Assembly (NCBI GenBank): GCA_963575745.1 | Contig: CAUYUJ010015030.1 | Span: forward strand, 165,001 to 229,000 | Direction: 5' to 3' | Length of the DNA: 64,000 nt | Source: Prorocentrum cordatum | Lineage: Eukaryota; Sar; Dinophyceae; Prorocentrales; Prorocentraceae | Shown here: piece by piece, positions 31,501 through 39,742 of the stretch | How positions within the stretch are numbered: the stretch's first letter is position 1 | Layout of the letters: each line of letters opens with the position of its first letter | Notes under the pieces: model-generated | Told to the model about the DNA's origin: nothing | Database searches by the model: none | The model's input: only the letters and a program-made list of their open reading frames with translations | Position numbers and translations under genes: made by a program

Positions 31501-31647
31501 CTGGCAGACGGCCCCTCGAGAGGTCAAGGCATACGCGCGGCGGAGGACACCGTGGCGGGCCACGTGGGCCGTGGGGTGCCGAAGGAGCTACTTCAGCGGC
31601 TGCAAGATCGGGCCCGACGAGGACCGCTTGGAGCTTCGCATTTGTGA
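28510..31647 (+). CDS. ORF2, reverse transcriptase-RNase H with nested cytosine methyltransferase
   Basis: 1045 codons from ATG 28510; the frame is open upstream to a GTG at 28390, and a frameshift link from ORF1 cannot be excluded. RT: LIWDCRRVNLLFVDPPWVP, SFQGDVPDWFYRLHW, then LYIDDYIGFT with YIDD at residues 410-413. RNase H: YMTDASNEGFGA (Asp 575), NNVLELRTVVAVL (Glu 924), FFTDSLVSLG (Asp 951), ELNLADGPSR (Asp 1000). Between Asp 575 and Glu 924 lies a C5-cytosine methyltransferase-like domain: VLELFAGSSRLL (motif I, Phe 644), APPCATFSRAR (motif IV, catalytic Cys 702), TLENPRTSMIW (motif VI, Glu 760), CMYGEEWRKPTTF and CAYPLELCRAYA near its end. Stop TGA at 31645-31647 overlaps the ORF3 start. 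Confidence 0.9.
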   Translation: MPTGEKDLRERDPLRSLPGLPFPLQSRRSSSGLSEKELRTTWQRTSRTIAAIRSMATGCSNGWIHPSSLTDKQTCQTDWSASTPLQKRLVTEAWDLHAARAKWGTINDGRAALSRLAGGSPTEYFAKGARPTTSTASKASTQLRKGDLCPLRAEQVSLPAPGTRSLEVAAISSLAGRYLAEAGQLMIKGSGEVDWEKYEATKSYSDPAWRSKKERLALALRMAQAGMITYVTRVREHVGLFTVAKDFDPKTGGIVKSRLIWDCRRVNLLFVDPPWVPLGSPAGLALLELDEAVLRGRRLFSFQGDVPDWFYRLHWGSFLAEYFVVEDVSPQELYQHGMEQGVALPKPREEDVGIGASSLVMGSAWAVFLAHSCLEASFESLKAPSLTYGKPTPSFGLSEEEAIRFLLMLYIDDYIGFTLEGEDGEQKILEDKEMIKELLNGKGLAVHKEAWGEGMENGLGLCIAATRPYTLRIQPKKMEQVVLATEAAVLEVALRPSAVASLVGHWTWTMMVFRPSFAILDATYRWLREFDEEESAVPHRLPEEVRSELRAVASLSVYMESNLEMGWWPRAYMTDASNEGFGALACDCTEEDVRREAARGDGGAWGPLAEQIYTEIERAQEAIGEEEDLPAAPTTGRPGVLELFAGSSRLLEAIREMTDSWGEAWDIQRGVEFDVLVTENLELLLRRVRTGWFWWVHVAPPCATFSRARQPPLRSSDHPWGLPDCTETDQAKIDEGNALALIAVEVVKICLRLGIGFTLENPRTSMIWAFAPMTALLDLEGVFRVEVDYCMYGEEWRKPTTFITNVKKMATLQRVCLCPASRCSRTGRAHRELRGRSPGGLRWTQVACAYPLELCRAYASTLQELEPHWDSIPAGARLRLQGDRGRVVRATGPALPLLGHWLEKKWHVLFQGRWSHAEHNNVLELRTVVAVLRHLSRTSQSWNHRVLFFTDSLVSLGVLKKGRSSAKDLLHLARIGGIIQMVCRIRGYFRWVPSELNLADGPSRGQGIRAAEDTVAGHVGRGVPKELLQRLQDRARRGPLGASHL

Positions 31648-32861
31648 TGGCCATGAGCGGGCTGACGCTGTGCGAAGCGATGCCGCGGCGTGGGGTGGAC
31701 GGCCCCGCTACGACCTCTGCAAAGCCCCCCCCTCTGGCTAAGAGGGGCGCTCGGGCCTGGGAGCAGGCCCCGAGTGACAAGCTGCACCACAATGTGAGGC
31801 TTGTGGTGCACGCAGTGGACGACGCCACGAATCAGATCTACGAGAAGGAAGTGAGGACCTTCCTCCTAGACGTGAAGCGGCACGGGCTCCCCTTCTCCAC
31901 TTACGAGGAAAGGGATGCGGCGCTTGGCGGGTACATATCGGACATGTGCTACGTGATGCAGTTGCCCTTCGGCAAGGCGTCGGCGTTGTTCAATGGTTTC
32001 ATGCACATCTTCGAGGACCACCGCAATCGGCTCCCCGTCGCGGCCAGGGCGCTCAAGTCCTGGTCTAGGATGGGCTTCCAGAAGGAGGGGGCGCCGGTGC
32101 CTTTCGAAGCGGTGGGGTGCGTGATCTACGACCTCTTTGAGCACGGCCAGCTGTACGAGGGGGCCGCGGTGCTGCTGCAGCTGGACGGCTGGCTGAGGGA
32201 GCAGGACTGGGGCCTCCTCAGGAAGACGGACGTGGCGGTGGGCCCCGACGGGGAGGTCGGGCTCACCTTGGGCCGCAGAGAGCGGGGCGAGAAGGTGAAG
32301 ACGGGAGCGAACCAGGGTGTAGTGGTCTCGTGGGAGGTGACGAAGGCCATCCTACGGGCGATTGGCAAGGGCGCGGCACCACGGGACCTCCTCTTCCCGA
32401 TCTCGCAGGACAAGTACAGGAAGACGTGGAGGCAGGCGTTCGACAGGGCGGGCCTGGCGGACTTCGGCCCCCCGCACTCGCTGAGGCACGCGGGGGCAGC
32501 GGCCTACATCGCCGCTGGCGGCTCGCTGGAAGCGGCGCGCCGGAAGGGCCGCTGGCAGACCACGTCGGCCCTTCAGCGCTACACGAAAGTGCACGTGCTG
32601 ATCGAGCAGCGGGCGCGGCTCACCCCCGCGCAGCTTGAGCGGGGGAGGGCCTTCTGGCGCAGGCCCGCCCAGCAGATCTCAGAGGCCATCTACCGTTCCG
32701 ACGCTGTGATGGCCCCGCTGGCGCGGGACATGGTGCACGAGCTCGGGGCAGCAAAGAACGACGAGGTCGTGCTGCCGCAGCTGGAGAGTATGGCGGACGG
32801 AGGCGCGGAGCCCACCAGCCGCCCATCCACTGCTGGCCGTAGCAGGGCCAGACGGCAATGA
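31647..32861 (+). CDS. ORF3, tyrosine recombinase
   Basis: 404 codons. The ATG at 31647-31649 shares its A with the ORF2 stop (TGATG), which suggests translation by termination-reinitiation. It has a disordered N-terminal 45 residues, a helical core-binding part (LLDVKRHGLPFSTYEERDAA), then the catalytic domain: LREQDWGLLRKTDV (Arg 184), PHSLRHAGAAAY (His 277, Arg 280, His 281), KGRWQTTSALQRYTK (Trp 303 in the His/Trp position, Tyr 312 nucleophile). This complete R-H-R-W-Y set is that of phage-integrase-type recombinases, which in this element class insert the circular cDNA. The chain continues about 90 residues past the Tyr. The gene is intact. Confidence 0.92.
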   Translation: MAMSGLTLCEAMPRRGVDGPATTSAKPPPLAKRGARAWEQAPSDKLHHNVRLVVHAVDDATNQIYEKEVRTFLLDVKRHGLPFSTYEERDAALGGYISDMCYVMQLPFGKASALFNGFMHIFEDHRNRLPVAARALKSWSRMGFQKEGAPVPFEAVGCVIYDLFEHGQLYEGAAVLLQLDGWLREQDWGLLRKTDVAVGPDGEVGLTLGRRERGEKVKTGANQGVVVSWEVTKAILRAIGKGAAPRDLLFPISQDKYRKTWRQAFDRAGLADFGPPHSLRHAGAAAYIAAGGSLEAARRKGRWQTTSALQRYTKVHVLIEQRARLTPAQLERGRAFWRRPAQQISEAIYRSDAVMAPLARDMVHELGAAKNDEVVLPQLESMADGGAEPTSRPSTAGRSRARRQ

Positions 32862-33147
32862 GCAGGCTGATGCAGCCCCCACTCCCATTTCAGGCCCCGC
32901 CTTTTGCGGGGGCCATATCTTTTGATATGAATGCAGGAGCCTCGAGTTTTGGGCGCGTGCACCCTGTCCTCCTCTTGTCCTCCTTGAACATGTGATAGAT
33001 CTGGGGAAAATATAAAGCAGGTTTTTTGGTGGGTGAGAGCGACACAAGTTATCTCCCTTTCCCCCCCTCCCGAATGTGTGCCGCGCTCGAGTCTAGCTGT
33101 GGCTGGAAGCGTGAAGGCACAAGTGCCAGTCTAGTGATGACGGGACT
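32862..33147 (+). other. 3' untranslated part of the retroelement
   Basis: Between the recombinase stop and B1. Contains GGCCCCGCCTTTTGCGGGGGCC near 32893-32914, which can fold into a GC stem. No ORF of note. Confidence 0.6.
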
Positions 33148-33469
33148 GGGGGTTTCGCCGCGAGGCTTTTTGGCCCGACCGTGGGCCGAGGCACGGTCAG
33201 GTACCTCTCGGCCTTTTATGTTTCGGGCCTCACACGGGGCCCCGCCGCTGCGAACAGATACTTTCGGAGGGTGCCCCCTCCTCTCGAGCCGCTCGCTGTC
33301 CTTGTCTCTCCCGCTGCTGCGTCGGATATTCTGTGGGGCCTCTTTTGATTAGGGTTGTCGCTCTACCCCCGCCTGCCCCCAGCACTCTAAAATCAAGATT
33401 TTATGGTATAGGCACGCTCCGAGTTAACATACATTCAAGCCTGGCTCTCGAGTGTGGGTGCTGTGTAAA
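33148..33469 (+). repeat. Split direct repeat B1
   Basis: Starts GGGGGTTTCGCCGCGAGGCT and ends GGTGCTGTGTAAA, abutting A2. Matches B2 at 33637-33965 except for a single-base change (GAACAGATAC versus GAACTGATAC) and a 7-bp length difference after GCTCGCTGTCC. Confidence 0.93.
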
Positions 33470-33602
33470 TACGCGTTTTTAAACACACTTTTACACACCC
33501 CCTGTAAACGTTCAGATAGCCGCCTCAACTGCAAATTAGGAGGAGGAGTAGCGCAGTCTCTCTCGTGCTTGTCCCTCCTCCCCTGGCGCAAAGTTTCGGC
33601 TC
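33470..33602 (+). repeat. Split direct repeat A2
   Basis: Second copy of A1, directly joined to B1. The B1/A2 junction GTGTAAA-TACGCG is what circular joining of the element ends would give. Confidence 0.93.
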
Positions 33603-33636
33603 CCAACCCTGCCCACCCTTGGGCTTGTATGAGCTC

Positions 33637-33965
33637 GGGGGTTTCGCCGCGAGGCTTTTTGGCCCGACCGTGGGCCGAGGCACGGTCAGGTACCTCTCGG
33701 CCTTTTATGTTTCGGGCCTCACACGGGGCCCCGCCGCTGCGAACTGATACTTTCGGAGGGTGCCCCCTCCTCTCGAGCCGCTCGCTGTCCTGTGGGGTTT
33801 TCTCTCCCGCTGCTGCGTCGGATATTCTGTGGGGCCTCTTTTGATTAGGGTTGTCGCTCTACCCCCGCCTGCCCCCAGCACTCTAAAATCAAGATTTTAT
33901 GGTATAGGCACGCTCCGAGTTAACATACATTCAAGCCTGGCTCTCGAGTGTGGGTGCTGTGTAAA
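33637..33965 (+). repeat. Split direct repeat B2, right end of the element
   Basis: Second copy of B1. After its final GTGTAAA the sequence changes to CGTCTATAAACC, setting the right boundary. Confidence 0.92.
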
Positions 33966-34410
33966 CGTCTATAAACCGAACTCCTTCTCCGAGTTCCTTG
34001 GCTCCTTGGCCGACCAAACGACGTGATGTATCAGCCATATCCCAGACCGCGAGACCCGTCCCGTACTTCCTTGCAGCACCGCGTGCCCGAACACAAAAAC
34101 GGACGAGTCCGATCCAGCACGGACCGTCCTGGAAACTGAGAACAAATGCGCCATCTTGACCAGACTCTGCCCCAAAGACCCTCTGCCGTGGACGCGCCTT
34201 CGAAACCCCGGGAACCCAGGAGGCCCCCGGGCCCTGGGGGGAAGGGGCCCTGAGATCCGACAGCATAAACAAAATGAGGCATCGGAAGAGTCACGAACGT
34301 AGCCCCAGACCCCATCTTTCGACCCAGTCGGTGTGTGTAAATAGCCCTTCGACGCGGGGCCCGCCAGGGGCCGCCTGCGTCGTCTCAAGATCCCGATCAA
34401 CCAAAACCGC
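33966..34410. other. Spacer, no gene seen
   Basis: Minus frames to 147 aa exist but show no motif. Ordinary composition. Confidence 0.4.
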
Positions 34411-34540
34411 AAGGTTCAAGGTTCAAGGTCAAGGTCAAGGTTCAAGGTTCAAGGTTCAAGGTTCAAGCTTCAAGGTTCGAGGTTCAAGGTTCAAGGTCAA
34501 GGTACAAGGTTAAAAGTCAAGGTTCGAGGTCAAGATTCGA
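34411..34540. repeat. AAGGTTC / AAGGTC minisatellite
   Basis: About 18 tandem units of AAGGTTC mixed with AAGGTC, decaying at both edges. Confidence 0.9.
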
Positions 34541-35204
34541 ATTACAACCTGCGCCTTTTGTTCGAGCCAGATCGCTCTGTGAGGGTCCCGGGGCCCGAAG
34601 CCGGGCGAACACACCCGCAACTGCGGGGCTCTCCTTTTGTGAGAGAGGTGGGCGTGGAAAGACCAGAGCTCGGACTGCTACTCGAGAAGCTATATCTGGA
34701 AACCAAGCATCAGCCTGCAACTACAGCAGCTGAGTCGAAAGGTGTGTTGACTACTTGTAAGGACCTGGGGAGCTTCAGTCCGCGGATGAGATTTCCCCCT
34801 CTGCGCCTGTCCGCAAGGCAGGTCGGCCCCACCCACGGGCGGCCGATCCTGCGCTGTACACGACCTTCCCCGCCGCGGCGCGCGCCTTTGGGCGCGGCCT
34901 TGCGCCACTGGCGCGCAGCACGGGCACCTCTGCGTGACCAGCGCCCGTGACGGGGATCGGCGAGGCCAGGCGGAGGCCCACCGATGGGTGCTCGGAGCTG
35001 ACGGTGGCAGGGTCTGATCCAAACGCAATCGCACCTCTCGTCGTCGTCCTCCTCCTCCTCCTTCTCCTCTTCCTTCTCCTCCTCTACTTTTTCCTGCTCT
35101 CCCTCGCCCCTCATCTTCTGATCCTCGTCTCCTTTCTCCTCCTCCTCCTCCTCCTCTTCCTCCTCCTCCTCCTCCTCATCCTACTCTCCCTGCTCCTCCT
35201 CGCT
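34541..35204. other. Spacer ending in a CTC microsatellite
   Basis: 34541-35035 holds no recognised gene. 35040-35204 is a CTC/CTTCTC pyrimidine tract ending directly at the spliced-leader relic. Confidence 0.5.
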
Positions 35205-35224
35205 CCCTAGCCACGTTGGCTCAA
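35205..35224 (+). other. Spliced-leader relic (dinoflagellate SL) before LINE ORF1
   Basis: CCCTAGCCACGTTGGCTCAA matches the 3' twenty bases of the dinoflagellate spliced leader (CCGTAGCCA, TTT, TGGCTCAA) at 17 of 20 positions without gaps. It sits about 180 bp upstream of the ORF1 start on the same strand, as a reverse-transcribed trans-spliced mRNA would place it. Confidence 0.75.
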
Positions 35225-35401
35225 AGTGCTTGCATTGGGAGGCTGCGCGCTTCCGTGCCGAACTGGCAGCCGCTATTCCGCAGCATTGCCAGGACTGTCC
35301 AGTCCAACATCTTCTCGCGCCAGCTGGTCCGCCCCATCTTGGTGCCTGGCCCCCGCTGCCCGCGGGTGCTCAGTTCATTTCACGACACCTCAATCGCAGC
35401 G

Positions 35402-36475
35402 ATGTCCCGCCGAGATGGCTGGCGCGATGGGGGCAAGCCCTGGCCCCGTCAGCAGTACCAGGAGCCGTGCCAGCACTGCAGGACCCGCTGGAACTTCAAG
35501 AATAACCACTGGTGCTTGCAGCGCGCGGGCCCGCTGGTGTTCACCCCAGCGGCGGATCGCCGTCCACGTCGGCAGTGGGCGTTTGGGTCGACGTCGGTCC
35601 TGGACTCGCCGTTCCACGAGCGGCCTGCCGCTGGATCGCCTTTCGTCGACCCCACGCCTGCGGATGCGGCCGTTGCGGCTGCCGCTGGCAAGGGCAAGGG
35701 CCGCGGCGGCAAGGAAGGCCCTCCACCGCCGCGTGGGCAGCCCAAAGCCAAGGCCAGCGCCGCGGCAAGTGGTGTCGACAGGCGCCCGTGGGTCGACCAC
35801 CATCGCTGGCGCCCGCGTGGAGGTGCGGCGGGGGCGTCCGAGCCCGCGGACCCTCCAGCGACGCTTCGGTCCAAGCTCGGCGACGAGGGCGCGGAGGAGC
35901 TGGCGCGGGCGCAGGCCCTCCTCGAGGAAGCCGAGGCTCCGTCGCCCGCGGCTCCTCGGCAGTCCCTCCTTGAGGAGGGCGTCTCGGCCAAGGGCTGCGC
36001 CTATCGTCGGGCCACGGCGCGGCTCGAGCGCTGCTCCCAGAAGGTGCTGGAGGGTGAGGCCCGGCTGCAGGAAGCCCGCGAGGCCGAAGACCAGGCGGTC
36101 AAAGCGGCCTTGGAGGCCAAGCGCTCCTGGGAGGAGGCGTGCGCGAAGCAGCTGCCGCCCGCTGCGCCGCCGTCACCCCCCCCTGCAGGCACCTCGTCGC
36201 TCAACCTGTCCACGCTCCTCGGCACCGACAGTGAGATGGAGGGGCTCACCATCGACGGCCCGATGTTCTGCGCCGACGGCCACGAGCTCGACCCTGCCGA
36301 GCTGCGCGAATGGGGGCGCGTCAAGGCCAACCTTGCGGCCGGCATCAAAGCGGAGATCGCCATGGTGCTCGAATCCACCGCCGAGAACATCGCCGCCCTG
36401 AGAGGAAGCCAAGCAGACCTCCTTGCGGATACAGGCCCAGCGCAGACGCGCTGCTGCGGCTGCTGGCGCTGCTGA
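35402..36475 (+). CDS. LINE ORF1-like protein with zinc knuckle and coiled coil
   Basis: 357 codons from ATG 35402, about 180 bp downstream of the SL relic. It starts MSRRDGWRDGGKPWPRQQYQ, followed by CQHCRTRWNFKNNHWC, a C-x2-C...C knuckle of the type found in dinoflagellate LINE ORF1. Then come a Pro/Ala/Gly-rich linker, a long charged helix (RATARLERCSQKVLEGEARL, EAEDQAVKAALEAKRSWEEA), and a C-terminal part (LSTLLGTDSEMEGL, then ENIAALRG). Near 36455 the frame leaves the expected one: frame 36423-36677 continues with an Ala/Pro tail, so the natural C-terminus may be there and the annotated stop may follow a small indel. Likely role: RNA binding for the LINE. Confidence 0.6.
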   Translation: MSRRDGWRDGGKPWPRQQYQEPCQHCRTRWNFKNNHWCLQRAGPLVFTPAADRRPRRQWAFGSTSVLDSPFHERPAAGSPFVDPTPADAAVAAAAGKGKGRGGKEGPPPPRGQPKAKASAAASGVDRRPWVDHHRWRPRGGAAGASEPADPPATLRSKLGDEGAEELARAQALLEEAEAPSPAAPRQSLLEEGVSAKGCAYRRATARLERCSQKVLEGEARLQEAREAEDQAVKAALEAKRSWEEACAKQLPPAAPPSPPPAGTSSLNLSTLLGTDSEMEGLTIDGPMFCADGHELDPAELREWGRVKANLAAGIKAEIAMVLESTAENIAALRGSQADLLADTGPAQTRCCGCWRC

Positions 36476-36673
36476 CGGCGGCGCCAGCGCTGCTGCTCAG
36501 CCTGGCGACGAAGCCACTGCCGAGCCCCGCGGCGGCGATGGCGGCGCCCCTGCAGCCGTCGCCGCCGTCCAGCCGCGGACGGCGCGCGGCCAAGGCAGCA
36601 GTGGACGCTTCGCGCGCTCTGGCTGGACAAGGGCTTTAGAAGCACTCGCTACGACAACTATGGTGACATTTTC

Positions 36674-37309
36674 ATGAGCTTAGATGAAGATCGCGCGTTC
36701 GACCCCTACGAGTACACCAGCAGCCTCACCAAGTTCACGTACGACGGGCAGCCTCTGCCCCATTGCGGAGACATTTGTCTGACGGCCGCCGAGGGGGCCA
36801 GCTTCCACCTTCGAGTTCAGCCCCTCGGCAGGGTACGCCAGCTACAGTATCGGGATCCCCAGCGCAGGACGGCGAATGACCATCGCGACTCGCTCGAGCG
36901 ACGGTTGCGCTCGTTCAGGGCCCGATGGATCCCTGATGCCAGTGTTGCTAACGATGCTGCAGATGCTGATTGGAAGCGGCGCTGCGCCACTTCTGTGACC
37001 AGCATCTTGGCTCACCCAGCCCTTCGGCCGTTAGCCGAGGAGGCTGCAGTGGCAGCAGGCCACGGAAACACCGTGATGGCGGCTCTGGACATGACCACCC
37101 GCATTTGCGAGCGCGCTTGGCGCGCCAGGCGCAATCAGAGGGCGCGCTACCTGCAGATGCTTCGTGACTTGGAGCCCGAAGACTACGGCGCCTGGCAGGA
37201 AGAGCTGCTGCGTCAGGCCGCCAGCTGCAAGGAGGCCAAGGAGACCCTGGACACTCTTGCGCCGCAGCGGCGTCCACAGGGCGACTGCGCAATGGTGCTC
37301 CCTTTTTGA
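36674..37309 (+). CDS. Unknown basic helical protein in LINE-like unit
   Basis: 211 codons, starting MSLDEDRAFDPYEY. It has an Arg-rich helical middle (RRTANDHRDSLERRLRSFRA), a segment WKRRCATSVTSILAHPALRP, and AWRARRNQRARYLQMLRDLE near the end. No domain recognised. Codon use resembles the neighbouring ORF1. It lies between ORF1 and the endonuclease part on the same strand, so it could be part of the same retroelement or of a host gene it captured. Confidence 0.5.
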   Translation: MSLDEDRAFDPYEYTSSLTKFTYDGQPLPHCGDICLTAAEGASFHLRVQPLGRVRQLQYRDPQRRTANDHRDSLERRLRSFRARWIPDASVANDAADADWKRRCATSVTSILAHPALRPLAEEAAVAAGHGNTVMAALDMTTRICERAWRARRNQRARYLQMLRDLEPEDYGAWQEELLRQAASCKEAKETLDTLAPQRRPQGDCAMVLPF

Positions 37310-37446
37310 GGGCGGCCTTATCTTGCAGGCGTTGGCAACGCGAGCTGTCCGGCGAGTTCGTACCCTTCCTCGTCTCTGGGCGGAGGGCGCAGGGATTCAG
37401 CTCCTGATCGTCGGAGCCCTCCGCCCACAAGAACTTCAGGCCAAAC

Positions 37447-37677
37447 ATGTTCTGCTTCAGCGACGTTGAGCACGAGCATTGCCACGTGTGGGTCGCACGT
37501 GAGGTCTGGGTCGAGTTCGGCCAGTACCGCGATGAGTTCCACCTGTGCTTCGGTTGCCGCGGGTGGATCGCAAATTGAGTCTGTCTCGGCCAGACCTGCG
37601 AGGACTTCCACGGGTACTTCGATTTCGCAAGCGGCTACTCAGGATGCGGCTTCAGTGCTTGTGGTCGAGGTTTCCTC
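37447..37677 (+). pseudogene. Short Cys/His-rich segment split by a stop
   Basis: ATG 37447 opens MFCFSDVEHEHCHVWV and DEFHLCFGCRGWIAN, then TGA at 37576-37578; the same frame continues VCLGQTCEDFHGYF until TAA near 37680. Together C-x2-C and C-x4-C pairs would make a zinc-binding segment like that in the small gene at 42828-43426 (CWQCGKH...VCVGKTCQEH). Read through the stop, it looks like a broken exon of that kind. Confidence 0.45.
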
Positions 37678-37978
37678 TGCTAAGGCAGGGCTGGGCGATG
37701 CCGACCACGGCCCCTTCGACGATCTGGAGCACATGCTGGAGGCAGCCGCAGGTGACGGGCTCGTCGAGGATGTTCGCGTGCCTGGCGCGGTGTTGGAGGA
37801 TTCGGCAGTCCTAAAGTCCGCGGGCCCTCTGTGTGCCGCGAACCCCTGTTTGGGGGCTGCCGTCGGCGCGAAGCGCGGGAAGCGCGCCGCTGCTGGCGGG
37901 GCGGCAGGAGGGCAGCTCTCCGAGCACCCTGAACCCCCCCCCCCCCGTGGCAGGCACAGCCGCGGGCACGCCCCATGT

Positions 37979-38039
37979 GCACTGGGCCCTCCTCCTCCTC
38001 CTCCTCCTCCTCCTCCTCCTCCTCCTCCTCCTCCTCCGC
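37979..38039. repeat. (CTC)n microsatellite
   Basis: About 18 CTC/CCT units inside the open frame of the LINE-like unit, giving a run of Pro in that frame. Confidence 0.9.
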
Positions 38040-38048
38040 GCCGCCCAT

Positions 38049-38342
38049 TACTTCCCCAAATGGCCAGGGATGTCTCTCCCGTGGGCTGGGGACAACGGCA
38101 TTTCAGATGGCGTCTTCGGCTACTTCCCCAGATGGCCAGGGAGGTCTCCCCTGGGCTGGGGACAACGGCAGGTCGGATGGCGGTTTCGGCTACTTCCCCA
38201 AATGGCCAGGGACGCTTCTCCCCTGGGTTGGGGGCAACGGCAGGTCGGATGTATTCCCCAGATGGCGAGGGATGTGTCTTCCCTGAGCTGGGGACAACGG
38301 CAGGTCGAATGGTGGCGTCGGCTACTTCCCCAGATGCCCATG
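38049..38342 (+). repeat. About 72-bp tandem repeat, four copies
   Basis: Each unit starts CTTCCCCAGATGGCCAGGGA (or AAATGG), then CCCTGGGCTGGGGACAACGG and CAGGTCGGATGGCGG. Unit lengths are 61-72 bp. It is inserted in the frame that leads to the endonuclease and stays open in more than one frame. Confidence 0.85.
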
Positions 38343-38400
38343 GACGCGAATGGGTTTCAATTTCGCTGCTGTTACACACCAAGCACAGGCTTTCTGCCCG

Positions 38401-39742
38401 ACCGGATATAGTAGCCCCGCTCCCTGCTGACGATGGCTCCCAATATTTTCCTTATGGAAAAGTTTCCGAATGGGGTCCGCAGGTCTGCAAGTTCCTCAAC
38501 GACACCTCCTTCACTACGGTGTGTTTTGTCGAGATGCATCTGCTGCAGTCAGAGTTCCCCGACGGCGTCGGCCAAACTTTCGACGCAGACGGCTGGGGGG
38601 CGGCCCGCGCGGGCAGCAAGCCCACGGGCAAGTGTGGCCCGCTTGGCGGAGAGCCAGTCGCAGTTCGGAAGCACTTAGCGCCCACGAGTTCCCAGGGCAT
38701 TCGCCAGGCTGCAGTTGGGCACGGCGAGACCAATCCGCGCCGAGGGTGTGCGTCCATGGAGTTGAATCTCAGTAGCGGCAATGCGGATATTGTGTCTCTC
38801 TACCTTTTGCCAGGCTTAGCTACTGCAGGGCACGCACTGTCCATGTTGATCAGCTTGGGAGCTTTTCTGCCGGCTCTAGCGGACCCCTGGATAGTTGCCG
38901 GAGATTGGAATCTGGAGCCGTCTGCACGTCTTCGCTCCGGGTGGCCAGCTAAGCTACAGGGCGGACTGATCTGCCTTGACGCGAAGGCCACTTGCGATAA
39001 AGCGGCTCCGGGATCGTTGATCGATAACGCGCTGGTCAAGCAAGGAACGGCTGATAGGCGCCGCATCCGTGGCTTCGCCTCGGTGCCATGGAAGACGCGC
39101 GTCGCCCTGCAGGTGGGCGCGCTTGGGTCCAAACGGTGGTGGCATCAGCGGCTCGCCACATATCCAGCCTTCCCGAACATCAGCAGGCCCAAGATGAAGG
39201 CTGATCCAAGCAGCAACGCGCCCATTAAGAAGCAGGAGGCGCTCGCCCGCAGACGCGCCAAATTTCCTGCCGAACTCCAGGCTGAATTTGACGTGCTCCA
39301 CCAGCCTGCCCGGCCTGAGCCATCCGACGACCTTCCCGTTGCATTTCGCATTCCAGAGGAGACTTGGCCAGGGGGCGATGCGCCCACCCCACCACTCGGT
39401 GACGTGTCCAGGCGCACTCTGCATCAACATTTCCTGGGCGATATCAATGTCTCAGGTTCGGCGCATCTCGCGTCATGCTGCAGCCAGTGGTCACCGAGGT
39501 TGAGATGGCCTTCAGCATTCGAGCAGGGGGATTTCGAACCCTTGAAAGGGCCAGCCCCTGGGCTCAAGCGGCAGCTCTCCCAGGCCGCCCCAGGCCGCGC
39601 TCGCCTCGCGGACCCAGTCGGGGAGCAGCGGGGCACCGTCCACACCGTGGTCCTCCGCAGTCCCGCTGGCAAAGCATGGTCGAGATTCCAAGCCGCTGCC
39701 ATATTGCCCGCAGCAGCTCCAGCGACACGCTGGACACTTTGA
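38401..39742 (+). CDS. APE-type endonuclease domain, LINE-like, C-terminal part of long frame
   Basis: The plus frame is open from 37466; only the part from about 38401 is protein-like. Motifs: FTTVCFVEMHLLQSEFPD (the 'ETH' box, here EMH), IVSLYLLPGLATAGH, DPWIVAGDWNLEPSARL with the GD.N box at 38899-38920, PGSLIDNALVKQG at about 39008-39046, and VPWKTRVALQVGAL where SDH or TH-type residues are usual. This is the exonuclease-endonuclease-phosphatase fold used by LINEs to nick target DNA. No reverse transcriptase follows before the minisatellite at 40.1 kb, so the unit is truncated or is a nuclease-only relative. Upstream sequence in the same frame is repeat-derived. Confidence 0.6.

Larger units (their letters stand above)
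26117..33965 (+). mobile_element. Complete tyrosine-recombinase retroelement with split direct repeats
   Basis: The order on plus is A1 (26117-26249), three ORFs, B1 (33148-33469), A2 (33470-33602), a 34-bp spacer, and B2 (33637-33965). A1 and A2 are 133 bp with about two differences; B1 and B2 are about 322-329 bp with one small indel. This A1-ORFs-B1-A2-B2 plan is the split direct-repeat layout of Ngaro/PAT-type elements, which integrate by tyrosine recombinase through a circular DNA form. Encoded proteins: Gag-like (ORF1), RT with RNase H and a methyltransferase (ORF2), tyrosine recombinase (ORF3). All three ORFs are open end to end and the catalytic motifs are present, so the copy may be recent. 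No target duplication is seen, as expected for this class. Confidence 0.9.

Noticed and set aside
28245-31646. 1538-codon frame spanning ORF2 in another phase
   Set aside because: Only its last 404 codons (ORF3) are protein-like; the rest is an open shadow of ORF2.
34411-34540. Telomere-like heptamer array
   Set aside because: AAGGTTC does not match the TTTAGGG telomere repeat of dinoflagellates and the array is short and internal.
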